Notes: generated by a model not told the origin, from the sequence alone. DNA of 64,000 nucleotides from SXTU01 sp964496695 (GCA_964496695.1 CAZCBE010000016.1:14746-78745); one strand, 5' to 3'. Positions 36,548-45,881 are shown, numbered from the stretch's first letter. Translations and numbers: made by a program.

Positions 36548-37732
36548 TCAGGGCGCTCGGACACCCTTGAGCTTGCCGCCGTCGGTAAACTCAAACGTCG
36601 CCGACATGCAACGATGCTGGGAAGCCCGCCCTTCCTCCGCTTCCGCGTGAATCGGGCGCAGGCCGGTCTTGCTGCAATAGATGTTGTCCAGCCGCAGCCA
36701 GGCCGGAACCTGGGTGTCCCCGGGGAAGGTCGCGCCCACACCCTGCCCGCGCTCATTGAACGCCTCGATCCAGCTTTCGCGATAGCGCTTGTAGGTCCGT
36801 CCGTGGGTCGGGACGTTGAAATCTCCGCAGACGATGAATGGCACCTTGGCGGCGCGGGTGGCGTCGGTCAGGAGCTGCGCCAGCTTCAGTTGATTGGAGA
36901 AGAACCGCTCGTTGTCCTCCCGCACCTTGCTGCCGTGGCCGCCCTCGCGCCCGAACATCGTGGAAAGCGCCCCCAGGCCCTTCATGGCGTTGAGCTGGTC
37001 CCGCGGCGTGGGCATGTGGACCACGAAAATGAGGAGCCGGGCCCCATAGGCCTCGATCTCAAACCACGCCGCCACCCGCTGCTTCTGCGCATGGTCATCG
37101 GCGATGTCCTCCCAAGGCAGCACGTCGGCGGCCAGCACCGGGAACTTGCTGATGAGGGTGAACTGGTCCTTCACCACCACATAGCGGTCGGGATACATCT
37201 TGACGAACTCCGGCCCCCGGCTCGTGCTGGTGTCCTGCAGGGCGATGACATCCGCCTTCTGCAGGTCCGCAAAGTCCTTGAAGCTGGTCTTGTGGCTCTG
37301 GCCGATGTTGTTGGTGACGATCCGGATGGAGGGATTGACAGGGGTCACATGGCTGTGCCAGCGCAGGTCCATGAAGGCGAAGATCATCACCGGCACGCAC
37401 AGGGCGAGGGGGATCAGCAGGCGGGCGTAGATGAAGATCGCCAGCCCGCTCAGCGGGATGATGGGCAGCAGCCACGCCCACGGCGGGGCATACATCATCG
37501 TGCTCAGGAGCTGATGGTCCTCCGCCTCAAACTCCAGCCCATACAGCAGGACCAGATAGCCCGCGCAGTAAATCGCCGTCGCTCCCGTCAGGATGATCCG
37601 CGCCCATTTCAAGAGCTTGGGCAGCAGCCCGGCGTCCTCGAAGTGGGCGCGTCCATACTCACGCGGGCGCGCTCCGCCGGGAGCGGACTGGGGTTCGCCT
37701 GGGTCTTCCGGTGGATAATCGCGCGCAGCCAT
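36548..37732 (-). CDS. membrane-anchored endonuclease/exonuclease/phosphatase-fold protein
   Basis: A 394-residue protein from ATG 37732. Three hydrophobic helices lie in residues about 45-125 (IILTGATAIYCAGYLVLLYG; WLLPIIPLSGLAIFIYA; LLIPLALCVPVMIFAFM). The EEP domain follows from about 135 (SIRIVTNNIGQSH, ADVIALQDTS, VPFIVCGDFNVPTHG, LRLDNIYCS), with the metal and catalytic residues in GDFN and the final His region (SQHRCMSA). One departure is ALQDT in place of the usual ALQEV, so the metal-binding Glu is Asp here. Substrate unknown: phosphodiesterase, sphingomyelinase-like or DNase. Confidence 0.85.
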   Translation of the reverse strand: MAARDYPPEDPGEPQSAPGGARPREYGRAHFEDAGLLPKLLKWARIILTGATAIYCAGYLVLLYGLEFEAEDHQLLSTMMYAPPWAWLLPIIPLSGLAIFIYARLLIPLALCVPVMIFAFMDLRWHSHVTPVNPSIRIVTNNIGQSHKTSFKDFADLQKADVIALQDTSTSRGPEFVKMYPDRYVVVKDQFTLISKFPVLAADVLPWEDIADDHAQKQRVAAWFEIEAYGARLLIFVVHMPTPRDQLNAMKGLGALSTMFGREGGHGSKVREDNERFFSNQLKLAQLLTDATRAAKVPFIVCGDFNVPTHGRTYKRYRESWIEAFNERGQGVGATFPGDTQVPAWLRLDNIYCSKTGLRPIHAEAEEGRASQHRCMSATFEFTDGGKLKGVRAP

Positions 37733-38043
37733 AACTGTCGTGTCCGATGAACGGCGGGCCTGCCGTGCCGTCCTGCTTGCTGACGGAAAGGAGTATTCCG
37801 CAGCGCGGCGGATTGCACGGAAAAAGAAGCGGCAGTGTCTTCGCTGGCCGCGGCTGCACAGGGCTCCCACGGACGTCCAAACCGGGCAAGCGAGGACGCT
37901 TGCGGCACGGCCGGCCGGAGGCCGGCGCTACGTTGCGCCGGCGTCCGCGCCGGCCCGGCAGTGTTGCGCGGGCCATGTGGGTCACCAACCGGCTTGCATT
38001 GTGCGCCTCGCCGCGCAGAATTGCTCCACGTCCAGCTTTCGCC
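37733..38043. repeat. gene-free stretch with an AGCGAGGACGCTTGCGG-type repeat
   Basis: 37889-37940 is almost identical to 1508-1559 (AGCGAGGACGCTTGCGGCAC...GGCGCTACG), followed by GCCGGCGTCCGCGCCGGC. It lies between two divergent genes. No promoter can be named with confidence. Confidence 0.7.
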
Positions 38044-38949
38044 GTGAACACTGTCACCGCCCACTCCCGTCGCCGCTTCGCGGCCCTCACCGCCACCGCC
38101 GCGCTCGCCGCGTGCGCCCGTCCGTTACTGGCTGCCGCGCCGGCCGCGCGCTGGCCCATCATCGGCTTCAGCAAGCCCTTTCAAAGCCTCACCCCGGAGC
38201 AGACCGCCGACACCGTCGCGGAGATCGGCTGGGACGGCATTGAGTGCCCCGTGCGGGCGAAAGGCCAGGTGCTGCCGGAGCGGGTCGAGGAAGACCTGCC
38301 CAAGCTCGTCGAGGCCCTGCGCCAGCGCGGGAAGGTGGTCGGCCTCATCACCACGGACGTGCTGAACCCCGCCCAGCCGCTGACGCGCAGGGTGCTCCAG
38401 ACCGCCGCCAAGCTCGGCATCAAGCGCTATCGGATGGCGTATTGGAAATACGCCAAGGACCAGCCCATCCCCCCGCAGCTCGACAAGTTCCGGGGCGAAC
38501 TGCGCGACCTCGCCGCTCTGAACCGGGAACTGGGCCTCCAGTCCGGCTACCAGAATCACTCCGGCGCGGACTATGTCGGCGCGCCGATCTGGGACATCTG
38601 GTCGCTCGTCCGCGACCTTGATCCGAGGCACGCCGGCCTCTGCTTTGACATCGGCCATGCCACGCTGGAAGGCGGCCACTCCTGGCCCACCGAGGCGCGC
38701 CTGGCCCAGCCGCACCTGACGGCGGTCTTCGTGAAGGACTTCTTCTGGAAGAAGGGCGAGAAAGGGTGGAAGGCCGAGTGGTGCCCGCTCGGTGAAGGCA
38801 TGGTGAACAAGAGCTTTTTCGCCTGGCTGAAGCAAACTTCGTTCAACGGCCCGCTCTCGCAGCACCACGAATACGACCACGGCGCGGGCAGGCCGATGAT
38901 CGCGAAGATGCAGCAGGATCTCAAAGTGCTGCGCGAGTGGCTGGCGTGA
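38044..38949 (+). CDS. Tat-exported sugar phosphate isomerase/epimerase-like TIM barrel
   Basis: A 301-residue protein from GTG 38044, chosen because it places the twin-arginine signal (SRRRFAALTATAALAACARPLLAAAP) at the N-terminus; ATG 37975 is an alternative. The xylose isomerase-like TIM barrel shows GWDGIECPVRAKGQ, YQNHSGADYVGAPIWDIWSLVRDLDPRHAGLCFDIGHATLEGG and SQHHEYDHG. The metal-binding His/Asp/Glu set is spread over these strands. Such exported homologues are abundant in Planctomycetes and Verrucomicrobia and are presumed to act on sugars or polyols; the substrate is unknown. Confidence 0.85.
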   Translation: MNTVTAHSRRRFAALTATAALAACARPLLAAAPAARWPIIGFSKPFQSLTPEQTADTVAEIGWDGIECPVRAKGQVLPERVEEDLPKLVEALRQRGKVVGLITTDVLNPAQPLTRRVLQTAAKLGIKRYRMAYWKYAKDQPIPPQLDKFRGELRDLAALNRELGLQSGYQNHSGADYVGAPIWDIWSLVRDLDPRHAGLCFDIGHATLEGGHSWPTEARLAQPHLTAVFVKDFFWKKGEKGWKAEWCPLGEGMVNKSFFAWLKQTSFNGPLSQHHEYDHGAGRPMIAKMQQDLKVLREWLA

Positions 38950-38958
38950 TCCTTGAAG

Positions 38959-39113
38959 CATGACCAATGTTCAATCCCCAATGCCCAGAGAATGCCCAAT
39001 GACGAACGCCCGAAATCCCAGCCGCACTGTCGGCGGGTCAAGTCGAGTGAAGCACTGCGGTCATTGGTCATTGGCCATTGATTGGTCATTGCGTCATTGG
39101 CCATTGGCCATTG
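38959..39113. repeat. word-built inverted repeat, ATTGGCC/AATGACCA words
   Basis: The left arm (38959-39004) has CAATG/CCAATG words (GACCAATGTTCAATCCCC...). The right arm (39061-39113) has reverse words (TCATTGGTCATTGGCCATTG...). Arms are imperfect and the right one longer. It lies just before the DUF1028 gene. Confidence 0.75.
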
Positions 39114-39138
39114 CTCGCTTCGCTTCTCCCGCTTTTGC

Positions 39139-39828
39139 ATGAACTCCGAGCATCCTCCCATTGCCACCTACTCCATCGTCGCCTTCGATCCCGCCACGGG
39201 CGACCTCGGCGTGGCGGTGCAGAGCAAGTTCTTCGGCGTCGGCACCGTGGTGCCGTGGGCGCGGGCGGGGGTCGGCGCCGTGGCCACGCAGTCTTCGGCC
39301 AACATCACTTATGGGCCGCGCGGGCTGGACCTGCTCGCAAACGGCAGCAGCCCGGAGCAGGCCGTCCGGCTCCTCACGGAAACCGACGATGGCCGCGACC
39401 ACCGGCAGCTTGGCATCGTGGACGCCAAGGGCCGCGCGGCCAGCCACACGGGCGAGAAGTGCAACGCCTGGGCCGGCCACATCGTGCGCCCGAACTTCGC
39501 CGTGCAGGGCAACATCCTCGCCGGCGAGGCCGTGGTGAAGGCGATGGCGGCGGCCTACGAGAAGGGCCTGGCGGCGGAGGGCAGCGAACTGGCCGACTGG
39601 CTGGTGGCCGCGCTCCACGCGGGCGAGGGCGAGGGCGGGGACACCCGGGGCCGGCAGTCTTCCGCGCTGCTCGTGGTGCGCGAGAAGGGTGGCTACGGCC
39701 GCGCCACTGACCGCTACATTGACCTGCGCGTGGACGACCATCCCGACCCGAACGTCGAGCTGTCCCGCCTGCTGGAGATTCACAAGCGCTTTTATCCGAG
39801 CCTCCACCGCAACCGCCCGGTGCGCTGA
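39139..39828 (+). CDS. DUF1028 family Ntn-hydrolase-like protein
   Basis: A 229-residue protein from ATG 39139. It has the DUF1028 core: TYSIVAFDPATGDLGVAVQSKFFGVG, VGAVATQSSANITYGPRGLDLL, DHRQLGIVDAKGRAASHTGEKCNAWAGH, GDTRGRQSSALLVVR and DRYIDLRVDDHPDP. The fold is Ntn-hydrolase-like but no biochemical role is established. No signal peptide is seen. Its stop overlaps the ATG of the DUF1499 gene by 1 nt (TGATG), so the two are translationally coupled. Confidence 0.9.
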   Translation: MNSEHPPIATYSIVAFDPATGDLGVAVQSKFFGVGTVVPWARAGVGAVATQSSANITYGPRGLDLLANGSSPEQAVRLLTETDDGRDHRQLGIVDAKGRAASHTGEKCNAWAGHIVRPNFAVQGNILAGEAVVKAMAAAYEKGLAAEGSELADWLVAALHAGEGEGGDTRGRQSSALLVVREKGGYGRATDRYIDLRVDDHPDPNVELSRLLEIHKRFYPSLHRNRPVR

Positions 39829-40343
39829 TGCCCGCAGCCGTTGATCCAGTCCGATGGCGACGTCTGCTGCTCCGCACGGTCCGGACGCTGCTGGTGGCGT
39901 TGGGCGTGCTCGTGTTGCTGGCCATGATTGATCCTCCGCCCAAGCACCTCGGCCTCACCGGCGGCAAGCTGGCCCCCTGTCCCGGTTCCCCGAACTCTGT
40001 CAGCAGCGCCGCGACCGATCCGCGCCATGCCATCGCGCCATTCATCTTGGAGCGCTCGGCGGGTGCGGCGAAGGAGGAACTAAAGCAGGCGGCCGTCAAA
40101 ATGCCGCGCGCAAAGCTCATCTCGGAGGCGGACCATTATCTGCACTTTGAGTTTCGCAGCCTGATCTTTCGCTTCGTGGACGACGTGGAGTTCCAGCTCG
40201 ACGAAGGAACGAAGACCATTCAGCTCCGCTCGGCCTCGCGCGTCGGCTACTGGGACCTGGGCGTGAACCGCCGCCGGGTCGAGAGGTTCCGAGCGCTGCT
40301 GCCGAAGGACATGCAGGGCCGGCCGCCCGAACCGGCACCGTAG
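39828..40343 (+). CDS. DUF1499 family membrane-anchored protein
   Basis: A 171-residue protein with an N-terminal membrane helix (TVRTLLVALGVLVLLAMI). DUF1499 follows: LAPCPGSPNSVSSAATDPRHAIAPF, DHYLHFEFRSLIFRFVDDVEFQLDE, TIQLRSASRVGYWDLGVNRRRVERFRALL. The family has no known function. It is translationally coupled to the DUF1028 gene. Confidence 0.88.
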   Translation: MPAAVDPVRWRRLLLRTVRTLLVALGVLVLLAMIDPPPKHLGLTGGKLAPCPGSPNSVSSAATDPRHAIAPFILERSAGAAKEELKQAAVKMPRAKLISEADHYLHFEFRSLIFRFVDDVEFQLDEGTKTIQLRSASRVGYWDLGVNRRRVERFRALLPKDMQGRPPEPAP

Positions 40344-40354
40344 CGCGCCCCTGG

Positions 40355-40442
40355 CATGGGTAGGGTGCGGTGTCCTCACCGCGCCGCCGAGGTCGAGTGG
40401 CCCCGGGTGTTCGGCGGCGGGCTGAGGACAGCCCGCCCTACC
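40355..40442. repeat. GGTAGGG...CCCTACC hairpin, second copy
   Basis: GGTAGGGTGCGGTGTCCTCA...GGCTGAGGACAGCCCGCCCTACC: the same design as 18683-18770. It lies between convergent genes and could act as a bidirectional stem, though no U-tract is present. Confidence 0.75.
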
Positions 40443-40487
40443 CGCCGCAGAGCGTTCCATGGCCCACGGGGATTCCCGTAATGGGTA

Positions 40488-42320
40488 TCACTTCCCACCC
40501 GCCAGCGCACTCGCCATCCGCGCAATGATCCCGTCCCCCGCACTCGTAAGCGGCTGCCAAGTGGTCGGCGGAACCGTCCCGGCTGACTGCTCCATCGCCA
40601 GGCACAACCACTCCACTTCCACTGGAGACTTCGCCTGTGCAGCGGCCTTGAGGAAGGCAGCGCGCTGCTGCTCCGGCACCGGACCGGCCTCCGCGCGCAG
40701 TTTCTCCTGCATCAGCGCAAGCCGTTGCCGGCCTTCGTGCAGCCGCTTGAGAATGCCGATGCCCTGCAGGTCCGTTTCCGCGACGCGTCGCTTCACGGCG
40801 TTCTCGAAGATGCGGTTCAGCAGGTGAACGCGCGCATACACCTCCAGCAGGCGCGGAACGGCCTCGGGTTCGCCCAGCCGGTAGAGGGCAATCGCCGCCT
40901 CCACAATCGTGCTGCCATGCTGATGCGCGAAGGCTCCCGGCGCGGCCCCGTCCTCCGCCGCCTGCGCTTTGCACGCGGACTCGGCGCGGGCCAGGATGCC
41001 TTGGATGAGTGCAATCGCCTCCGGTTTATTGAGCCGGCCCAGACCGTCCATCGCCGCTTCCTTCGTTTCGTCCTTGAGCAGCGCCTCGGTGAGCACCGCA
41101 TAAGCCCCCGCGTCCTTTGACGCGCCCAGCAGGATCAGCGCGGCCTGACGGCCTTTGAGATCAGGGCTGAACTGCGCGAGCGATTCCTTCAGCTTCGCGC
41201 CCCACTCCGCCCGCGCAAACGGCAGCAACGCCGGATACACCGAGCCGAGGTCCACCTTGCCGCCGCCCTCGGGCCGCATCACCTGCTGAAACAGCGTGTC
41301 GGCCAGTTCCGCATTCGGGCGCTCTGCGATCCGTCGGACCATGTCCGGCGTGAGACCGCCACCGAGTGTGAGACTGTTTCGCTCGTCCTCGGTCAGCACC
41401 GGCTTCGTCGAGGCGACCGCGCGCGGCACGACGGGTCGCGCCCCGGCCGCCCAGTCCATCGCCTGGCCCAGCACCTTCGGCCACTCCGGCCAGTCCCAGA
41501 AGGCCATGCACCCGGCGGGTGCTTCACCATTCGCCGTCAGGGCGCACGCCACCACGCGGCCCTTGCCGAAGCTTCCCGAGATCAGCGCCGGCTTGTCCCC
41601 CGCGAGCCACTGCACCGTGGCGTCCGCCTTGGGCACCAGCGTCTGCACGTAGAAGGCGAGCGGCTTGCCCTGAAAGTCCGCGAGCAGTTTCCAAGTCGCT
41701 TTCGGCCCAGGCAGGAGCGGCAGTCCCTCGGGGCTGGCCGGGATGCGGTTCTCCGGCGCGAACGTGACCGGTAGCATCTCCTCCAGCGGCGTGCCTGCGT
41801 AAGCACCCCGGCTGTAAGCCCAGTAGCCGCCCAGCACCACGAGCCCGCCGCCCTGCGCGACAAACTCACGATACGCCTTGAGCCGCTCGGCGTTCAGCGA
41901 GGGCGCATCCAGATTCGCAATGACAATCACCGACAAACTCGGCAGCACCTCCACCGGCGGCAGATGATAGAACCGCGTGTAGCCGCCGAAATACGGACTC
42001 CGCGACACGTAGGCCGTCTGATAACGAACGCCCGCCGCGTGCAAGGCCGGCGTCACGCGGAAGTAATCTGTCCACAGTCCCTCGATGACCAACGCCTTCG
42101 GCACGAGCGACGGCTTCCACTCCCACGCTTCCGCCGCATTTGCTGTCAACGCGCCGAGCAGCATCAGCGACGCGCAAAGGCAGGCCACCTTCCCCGGCGC
42201 GCGGTGTTCACGCCGCTTCACCGTGAGATCGAATGCGGTGGCCTCTTGCCGCGTGGCATTCGGACGTTGAAGCGGCATGAATGCCGCGCTCCACCGAGTT
42301 AGTGTGCTTCGCTTCATCAT
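40488..42320 (-). CDS. exported GATase-like/HEAT-repeat protein
   Basis: A protein of up to 610 residues. The first 40 or so residues are translated from palindromic repeat sequence, so GTG 42221 (MKRREHRAPGKVACLC...) giving a normal signal peptide is a reasonable alternative start. The mature N-terminal half resembles class I glutamine amidotransferase-like/ThuA-like domains (PKALVIEGLWTDYFRVTPALHAAGV; FVAQGGGLVVLGGYWAYSRG; SGSFGKGRVVACALTANGEAP) without a catalytic Cys triad that I can see. The C-terminal half has HEAT-like helical repeats (KEAAMDGLGRLNKPEAIALIQGILA; IVEAAIALYRLGEPEAVPRLLEVYA). It lies 15 nt downstream of the glycosidase-like gene, so probably works in the same process, perhaps polysaccharide use. 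Confidence 0.8.
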   Translation of the reverse strand: MMKRSTLTRWSAAFMPLQRPNATRQEATAFDLTVKRREHRAPGKVACLCASLMLLGALTANAAEAWEWKPSLVPKALVIEGLWTDYFRVTPALHAAGVRYQTAYVSRSPYFGGYTRFYHLPPVEVLPSLSVIVIANLDAPSLNAERLKAYREFVAQGGGLVVLGGYWAYSRGAYAGTPLEEMLPVTFAPENRIPASPEGLPLLPGPKATWKLLADFQGKPLAFYVQTLVPKADATVQWLAGDKPALISGSFGKGRVVACALTANGEAPAGCMAFWDWPEWPKVLGQAMDWAAGARPVVPRAVASTKPVLTEDERNSLTLGGGLTPDMVRRIAERPNAELADTLFQQVMRPEGGGKVDLGSVYPALLPFARAEWGAKLKESLAQFSPDLKGRQAALILLGASKDAGAYAVLTEALLKDETKEAAMDGLGRLNKPEAIALIQGILARAESACKAQAAEDGAAPGAFAHQHGSTIVEAAIALYRLGEPEAVPRLLEVYARVHLLNRIFENAVKRRVAETDLQGIGILKRLHEGRQRLALMQEKLRAEAGPVPEQQRAAFLKAAAQAKSPVEVEWLCLAMEQSAGTVPPTTWQPLTSAGDGIIARMASALAGGK

Positions 42321-42335
42321 GGTCAGCCCTCGGTG

Positions 42336-44744
42336 CTACTTGCCCTCCGTCCACACCAGCACGCTCCACAGCCGATGCTCCGGCACCGTCACGGCGAAAC
42401 CGTTTCCTTCCGCACGCGCCACGAGCTGTTCCGCTCGCGTCCTTGGTTCCGCGCTGAGCAGCCACACCACTGGCTTGCTCGCGCCGGACTTCTTCACCAC
42501 CACGTCCTTCTGCCACGGCAGGAAATTCCCGCTCTGCCCAGTGGGACTCACCGCATCCACCGGCGGCGGTGAGATGAGATGCACCACCGTCTGCGTCGCC
42601 CCATCTGGCAGCACGCGCTGGCGCACGTAGTCCTGCCACAGCAGACGCGCCTCGCCCTGCACGGCCACGCCGGCCTTCTCCGCCGTCACCGGCGCAAGCG
42701 CCAGGTCCCAGCAATACTCGCCGTAACGCGTCATGAACTGGCTGTAGGCCCCGGCCATCCGGGGACCCCAGCCATAGTTCAGATACGGGTGCGAGCCGGA
42801 GGCGAAGGTGAAGATCGCCGCGAAGTTGCGGCCCCAGTCCGCCCCGCGATCTGGCGAGAACACCGTGTGAAACCCGCCGCTCTGCCGCGCGACCTCGGCC
42901 TGCTGCAGCGCTGTCTTGCGATAGCCCTCCCAGCTTCCCGCCTGCCGAATCGCCTCGTGCATCACCTGGCCGCCATCCCGGCAGCACTCGCGGAAAAAGT
43001 CCGGCGGCCGGCCCTTCGCTCCGCTCACATCCACGTCCACGCCGTAGTTGTAGGAAATGGCAAAGGGCTTCCCGATCTCCGTCTGGAACCGCTGCCGCAG
43101 CCAGCGCACGTTGCGCGTGGAGATGGCCAGTTCATCCCAGTTCCCGGTCTTCACGCCGTAAAACTCCGGCACCAGCGCGGCCATTTTCTCCGTGACCTTC
43201 ATGCGCTGGAACTCCTCATGCACGCCCTCCGCGCCCATCGCACTCCAGCCCGGCGGGCTGTCAAAGCGCACGCCGTCCCAGCCGAACGTGCGCGCGGACT
43301 TGATGATTTCCTCCGCGCCCATGTCAATGGTCTTGAGATAGCCACGGTTGATGCCGAAGCCATGCCAGACGCCGTATTGGAACGACTTGTAGGCCAAGTT
43401 CGTGTGCAGCAGATCATAGAGGCGCAAGTCCTCGACATCGTGAAACTCGCTCGCGAGACCGATGTTCACGTGCGTGACCAGATCAGGATGCCGCCGGCCC
43501 CACTCGATGCCCGCCGGCCCGCTCGCGCTCGGCCATGAGTAGGTGATCAGCTTGATGCCGTGGCCGTGGCTCAGGTCCATCCACTGGCGCAGACCGGCGC
43601 GGCTGTTGTGCGCGTTGCCCTGGCCGGTCCACCAGTCCTCGCCCGTGGGATTCAGGTCGGTCCAACTGCTCGGCTGCCAGCTAAACGCCTCCTCGACATT
43701 CACATAGGCGCGGCGGTTCGACTCGACGTGATCGGGAAACTGAAACTCGCGCCCAAACCAGGTGAGAAAGCCGCTGCCTTGAATCGCCGTCTTCCAAATC
43801 GGCGCGCCCACCGTGAAATACTCCGCCGCCTCATGCACCGGCTTTCCGGCGGCAATGACCGTGGCCCGCGCTTCGTGCCCAAACTCGCGCGGCCCCGACT
43901 TCCAGGCAAACCGATGCTGCGCCGTCCCGCCCGCCGGCACCTCCACCTGCGCCTCCATCGTCGGCGACGCCTCGCCCAAGCCCGTGCGAATTTCGAGCCG
44001 CACCACGGCGGTCTCCGGGCGCGACTGGAAATTGCGCACCGTCACCTCGATGGGATTGGCCTCGCCCGGGTAAACATGAACCTTCGCGGGCCAGACTTTC
44101 TCGACGGCGAGGGTCGAGGTCTCGGCGGCAATCGTGAACTGGTCCGCGATCACCGCCGGGTAGCTGATGCTCGCGAGCGCCACCGGCAGGTCCGCCTGCA
44201 GCTCGCCGACCAAGTCGCCCAGCTCGGCATCCTTGGCTTTGCCCTGGCCCTTCTTGTTCGCGTCGTCAATGGACGGTCCTTTGGCCGGGCGCACGAACCG
44301 GGGCTTCTCACCGGGAGGCAGCGGCGCGACCGACCACGCGAGTTCGAGCGATGGCACTGCAGGCCTGGCGAACAAAACTTCCTGCGCGAACTCGGTGAAC
44401 GCGCCCTTGCGCGCGTCGAAGTGCGGCCACAGCAGCGGTGCCTGCGCAATGGGCTTCCCATCCACGACCCACGCGAGCGTCAGCCGTAGCCGCGCCTGAT
44501 CGTAATCCGACGGCAGGTGCAGCCGCAGCCGCGCGGCCAGCCGATACAGCCCCGGAGCCAGCGGTTTCTTGAGCGTGGCCAGCACGACCTTGCCGCTGTC
44601 CGTCTCCACGTCCACCGCCACCGCGCGCTTCTGCGAAGCCGCCGGATCAGCCACCGTCGCCAGGCCCTTGCGCCCCGTTTCGAACTTGAGCACCTCCCCT
44701 GCACGGACCGGGCCAGTCGCCAGCAAAACGGTCAGCGCCAGCAT
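42336..44744 (-). CDS. exported glycoside-hydrolase-like protein with TIM barrel
   Basis: An 802-residue protein from ATG 44744 with a short signal peptide (MLALTVLLATGPVRAG). Beta-rich N-terminal domains (about residues 20-320, including VYPGEANPIEVTVRNFQSRPETAVVRLEI) precede a TIM-barrel-like catalytic section (IKLITYSWPSASGPAG; TFGWDGVRFDSPPGW; GKPFAISYNYGVD). A beta C-terminal domain ends VPEHRLWSVLVWTEG. The WDGVRFDSPPGW aspartate is a good candidate nucleophile, as in retaining glycosidases. The overall layout is reminiscent of GH66-type enzymes, but the family is not assigned with confidence. First gene of a pair with the GATase/HEAT protein. Confidence 0.75.
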   Translation of the reverse strand: MLALTVLLATGPVRAGEVLKFETGRKGLATVADPAASQKRAVAVDVETDSGKVVLATLKKPLAPGLYRLAARLRLHLPSDYDQARLRLTLAWVVDGKPIAQAPLLWPHFDARKGAFTEFAQEVLFARPAVPSLELAWSVAPLPPGEKPRFVRPAKGPSIDDANKKGQGKAKDAELGDLVGELQADLPVALASISYPAVIADQFTIAAETSTLAVEKVWPAKVHVYPGEANPIEVTVRNFQSRPETAVVRLEIRTGLGEASPTMEAQVEVPAGGTAQHRFAWKSGPREFGHEARATVIAAGKPVHEAAEYFTVGAPIWKTAIQGSGFLTWFGREFQFPDHVESNRRAYVNVEEAFSWQPSSWTDLNPTGEDWWTGQGNAHNSRAGLRQWMDLSHGHGIKLITYSWPSASGPAGIEWGRRHPDLVTHVNIGLASEFHDVEDLRLYDLLHTNLAYKSFQYGVWHGFGINRGYLKTIDMGAEEIIKSARTFGWDGVRFDSPPGWSAMGAEGVHEEFQRMKVTEKMAALVPEFYGVKTGNWDELAISTRNVRWLRQRFQTEIGKPFAISYNYGVDVDVSGAKGRPPDFFRECCRDGGQVMHEAIRQAGSWEGYRKTALQQAEVARQSGGFHTVFSPDRGADWGRNFAAIFTFASGSHPYLNYGWGPRMAGAYSQFMTRYGEYCWDLALAPVTAEKAGVAVQGEARLLWQDYVRQRVLPDGATQTVVHLISPPPVDAVSPTGQSGNFLPWQKDVVVKKSGASKPVVWLLSAEPRTRAEQLVARAEGNGFAVTVPEHRLWSVLVWTEGK

Positions 44745-44776
44745 CCCGATCCTGCGCCAGCAGACTTCCCCTGCAC

Positions 44777-44847
44777 CGGAGCGCCGGTCTCCGACCCGGC
44801 GTGCTGGGCGGCAGCATGACCACGCCGGGTCGGAGACCGGCGTTCCG
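44777..44847. repeat. 27-bp inverted repeat, CGCCGGTCTCCGACCCGG words
   Basis: 44777-44803 and 44821-44847 are inverted copies with one mismatch. It lies just upstream of the glycosidase-like gene start. Confidence 0.85.
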
Positions 44848-45017
44848 CCCGCGTTCACGGCGGGCAGGCGAGCTGGCGTGAGCCACGGAGACACCCATCC
44901 TGCGAAACGGGGACGTCGAGTGAAACGATCAGGGCCGGCTTGCACGGTCGCGAGCCTAGAAACCCGCCGTCGCCAGTTCAAGCCCGCCGGAGATTTGACA
45001 GCGCAAACAGGGAATGT

Positions 45018-45096
45018 TTGACGCGAATTACGCGAATTGCCGCGAATGGGACAACTGCCTTTTCCCATTCGCGAAAATTAGCGTAATTCGCGTCAA
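45018..45096. repeat. word-built inverted repeat, CGCGAATT words
   Basis: The arms 45018-45050 (TTGACGCGAATTACGCGAAT...) and 45064-45096 match over 33 nt with three mismatches. The arms are tandem ACGCGAATT variants. A single diverged arm (CCATTCGCG...AATTCGCGTCAA) recurs at 45300-45330. Confidence 0.88.
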
Positions 45097-45134
45097 AACT
45101 CCCTTCCCGAGCTGACGGATCAAAAGGAAGCCAG

Positions 45135-45222
45135 GACTGGCGGATGGGGGACTGACGAATGAGCCCGGGAGCCGAACTTCTTTCCAGCCTCGTTTTCATT
45201 CGTCAGTCCCCATTCGTCAGTC
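45135..45222. repeat. word-built inverted repeat, GACTGACGAATGG words
   Basis: The left arm 45135-45162 and right arm 45196-45222 pair with one indel and two mismatches. The arms are two tandem variants of GACTGACGAATGGG. Together with the hairpin at 45018 it fills the gap 44848-45392; no gene was seen there. Confidence 0.85.
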
Positions 45223-45392
45223 AAATAGTTGTCCCACCCGCCGAGTCTTCATCGGCTTCCTCCCGGAATTTCCTGACCCAGTTGATGAGTCAGCCCTTTC
45301 CATTCGCGCCCAGTAGCATAATTCGCGTCAAAACTCGCCTCCCATCAGTCGAACACTTCACCCCCGCCCGCCGTCAGAATTCAACTCAATCT

Positions 45393-45698
45393 ATGGACCA
45401 GAAACTCGAAGGCAAACCCTCGGCCTCTCTCCGGCTCGACGGGCGCAAGGTCACCCGCAGCGAAATCACCAACCATTGGGGCACGCGCCTCCAGTGGAAA
45501 GTCAGCCGCGACGGCAAGGAAATCGCCACCGCCACCGCCGGTCCCGAGCCGGCCTTCGAGCACCCGGACGCCGCGCCCGGCAAATACGAAATCGTCCTCC
45601 AGCAGTTCCATTACGTGGGCTACGCCAAGGACAAGGACGGCAAGTTCACCACCAGCAAATACGTGGACATCTCCGAGCCGGTCACCTACACGGTTTGA
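45393..45698 (+). CDS. hypothetical Ig-like small protein
   Basis: A 101-residue protein from ATG 45393. It is not recognised as a named family. The sequence alternates strands and turns in a beta-sandwich-like way (SASLRLDGRKVTRSE, LQWKVSRDGKEIATATAG, YEIVLQQFHYVGYAKDKDG, KYVDISEPVTYTV). No signal peptide is visible. It is followed by a DUF1501 gene on the same strand, separated by a repeat. Confidence 0.6.
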   Translation: MDQKLEGKPSASLRLDGRKVTRSEITNHWGTRLQWKVSRDGKEIATATAGPEPAFEHPDAAPGKYEIVLQQFHYVGYAKDKDGKFTTSKYVDISEPVTYTV

Positions 45699-45743
45699 AT
45701 CGCCCCCCTCCCCCCTTCCACGTCATGGCCACGCCCTTCTTAT

Positions 45744-45881
45744 TAGCACCCGGCTTCAGCCGGGTGTCGGCGGCCGTGCACCGGGAAAACCGTTTCAACG
45801 GTTTTCCCCACTGCCTCGCCGAAACCGTTGAAATGGCTGTGCTCTGCTCCGCCCTGAACACTCGGCTGAAGCCGGGTGCTA
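45744..45881. repeat. inverted repeat AGCACCCGGCTTCAGCCGGGTG with nested palindromes
   Basis: The ends 45744-45766 and 45859-45881 are inverted copies, each itself palindromic (CCCGGCTTCAGCCGGG). Inside are ACCGTTTCAACGGT and its inverted partner ACCGTTGAAATGG. It lies between the small protein and the DUF1501 gene. Confidence 0.85.
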
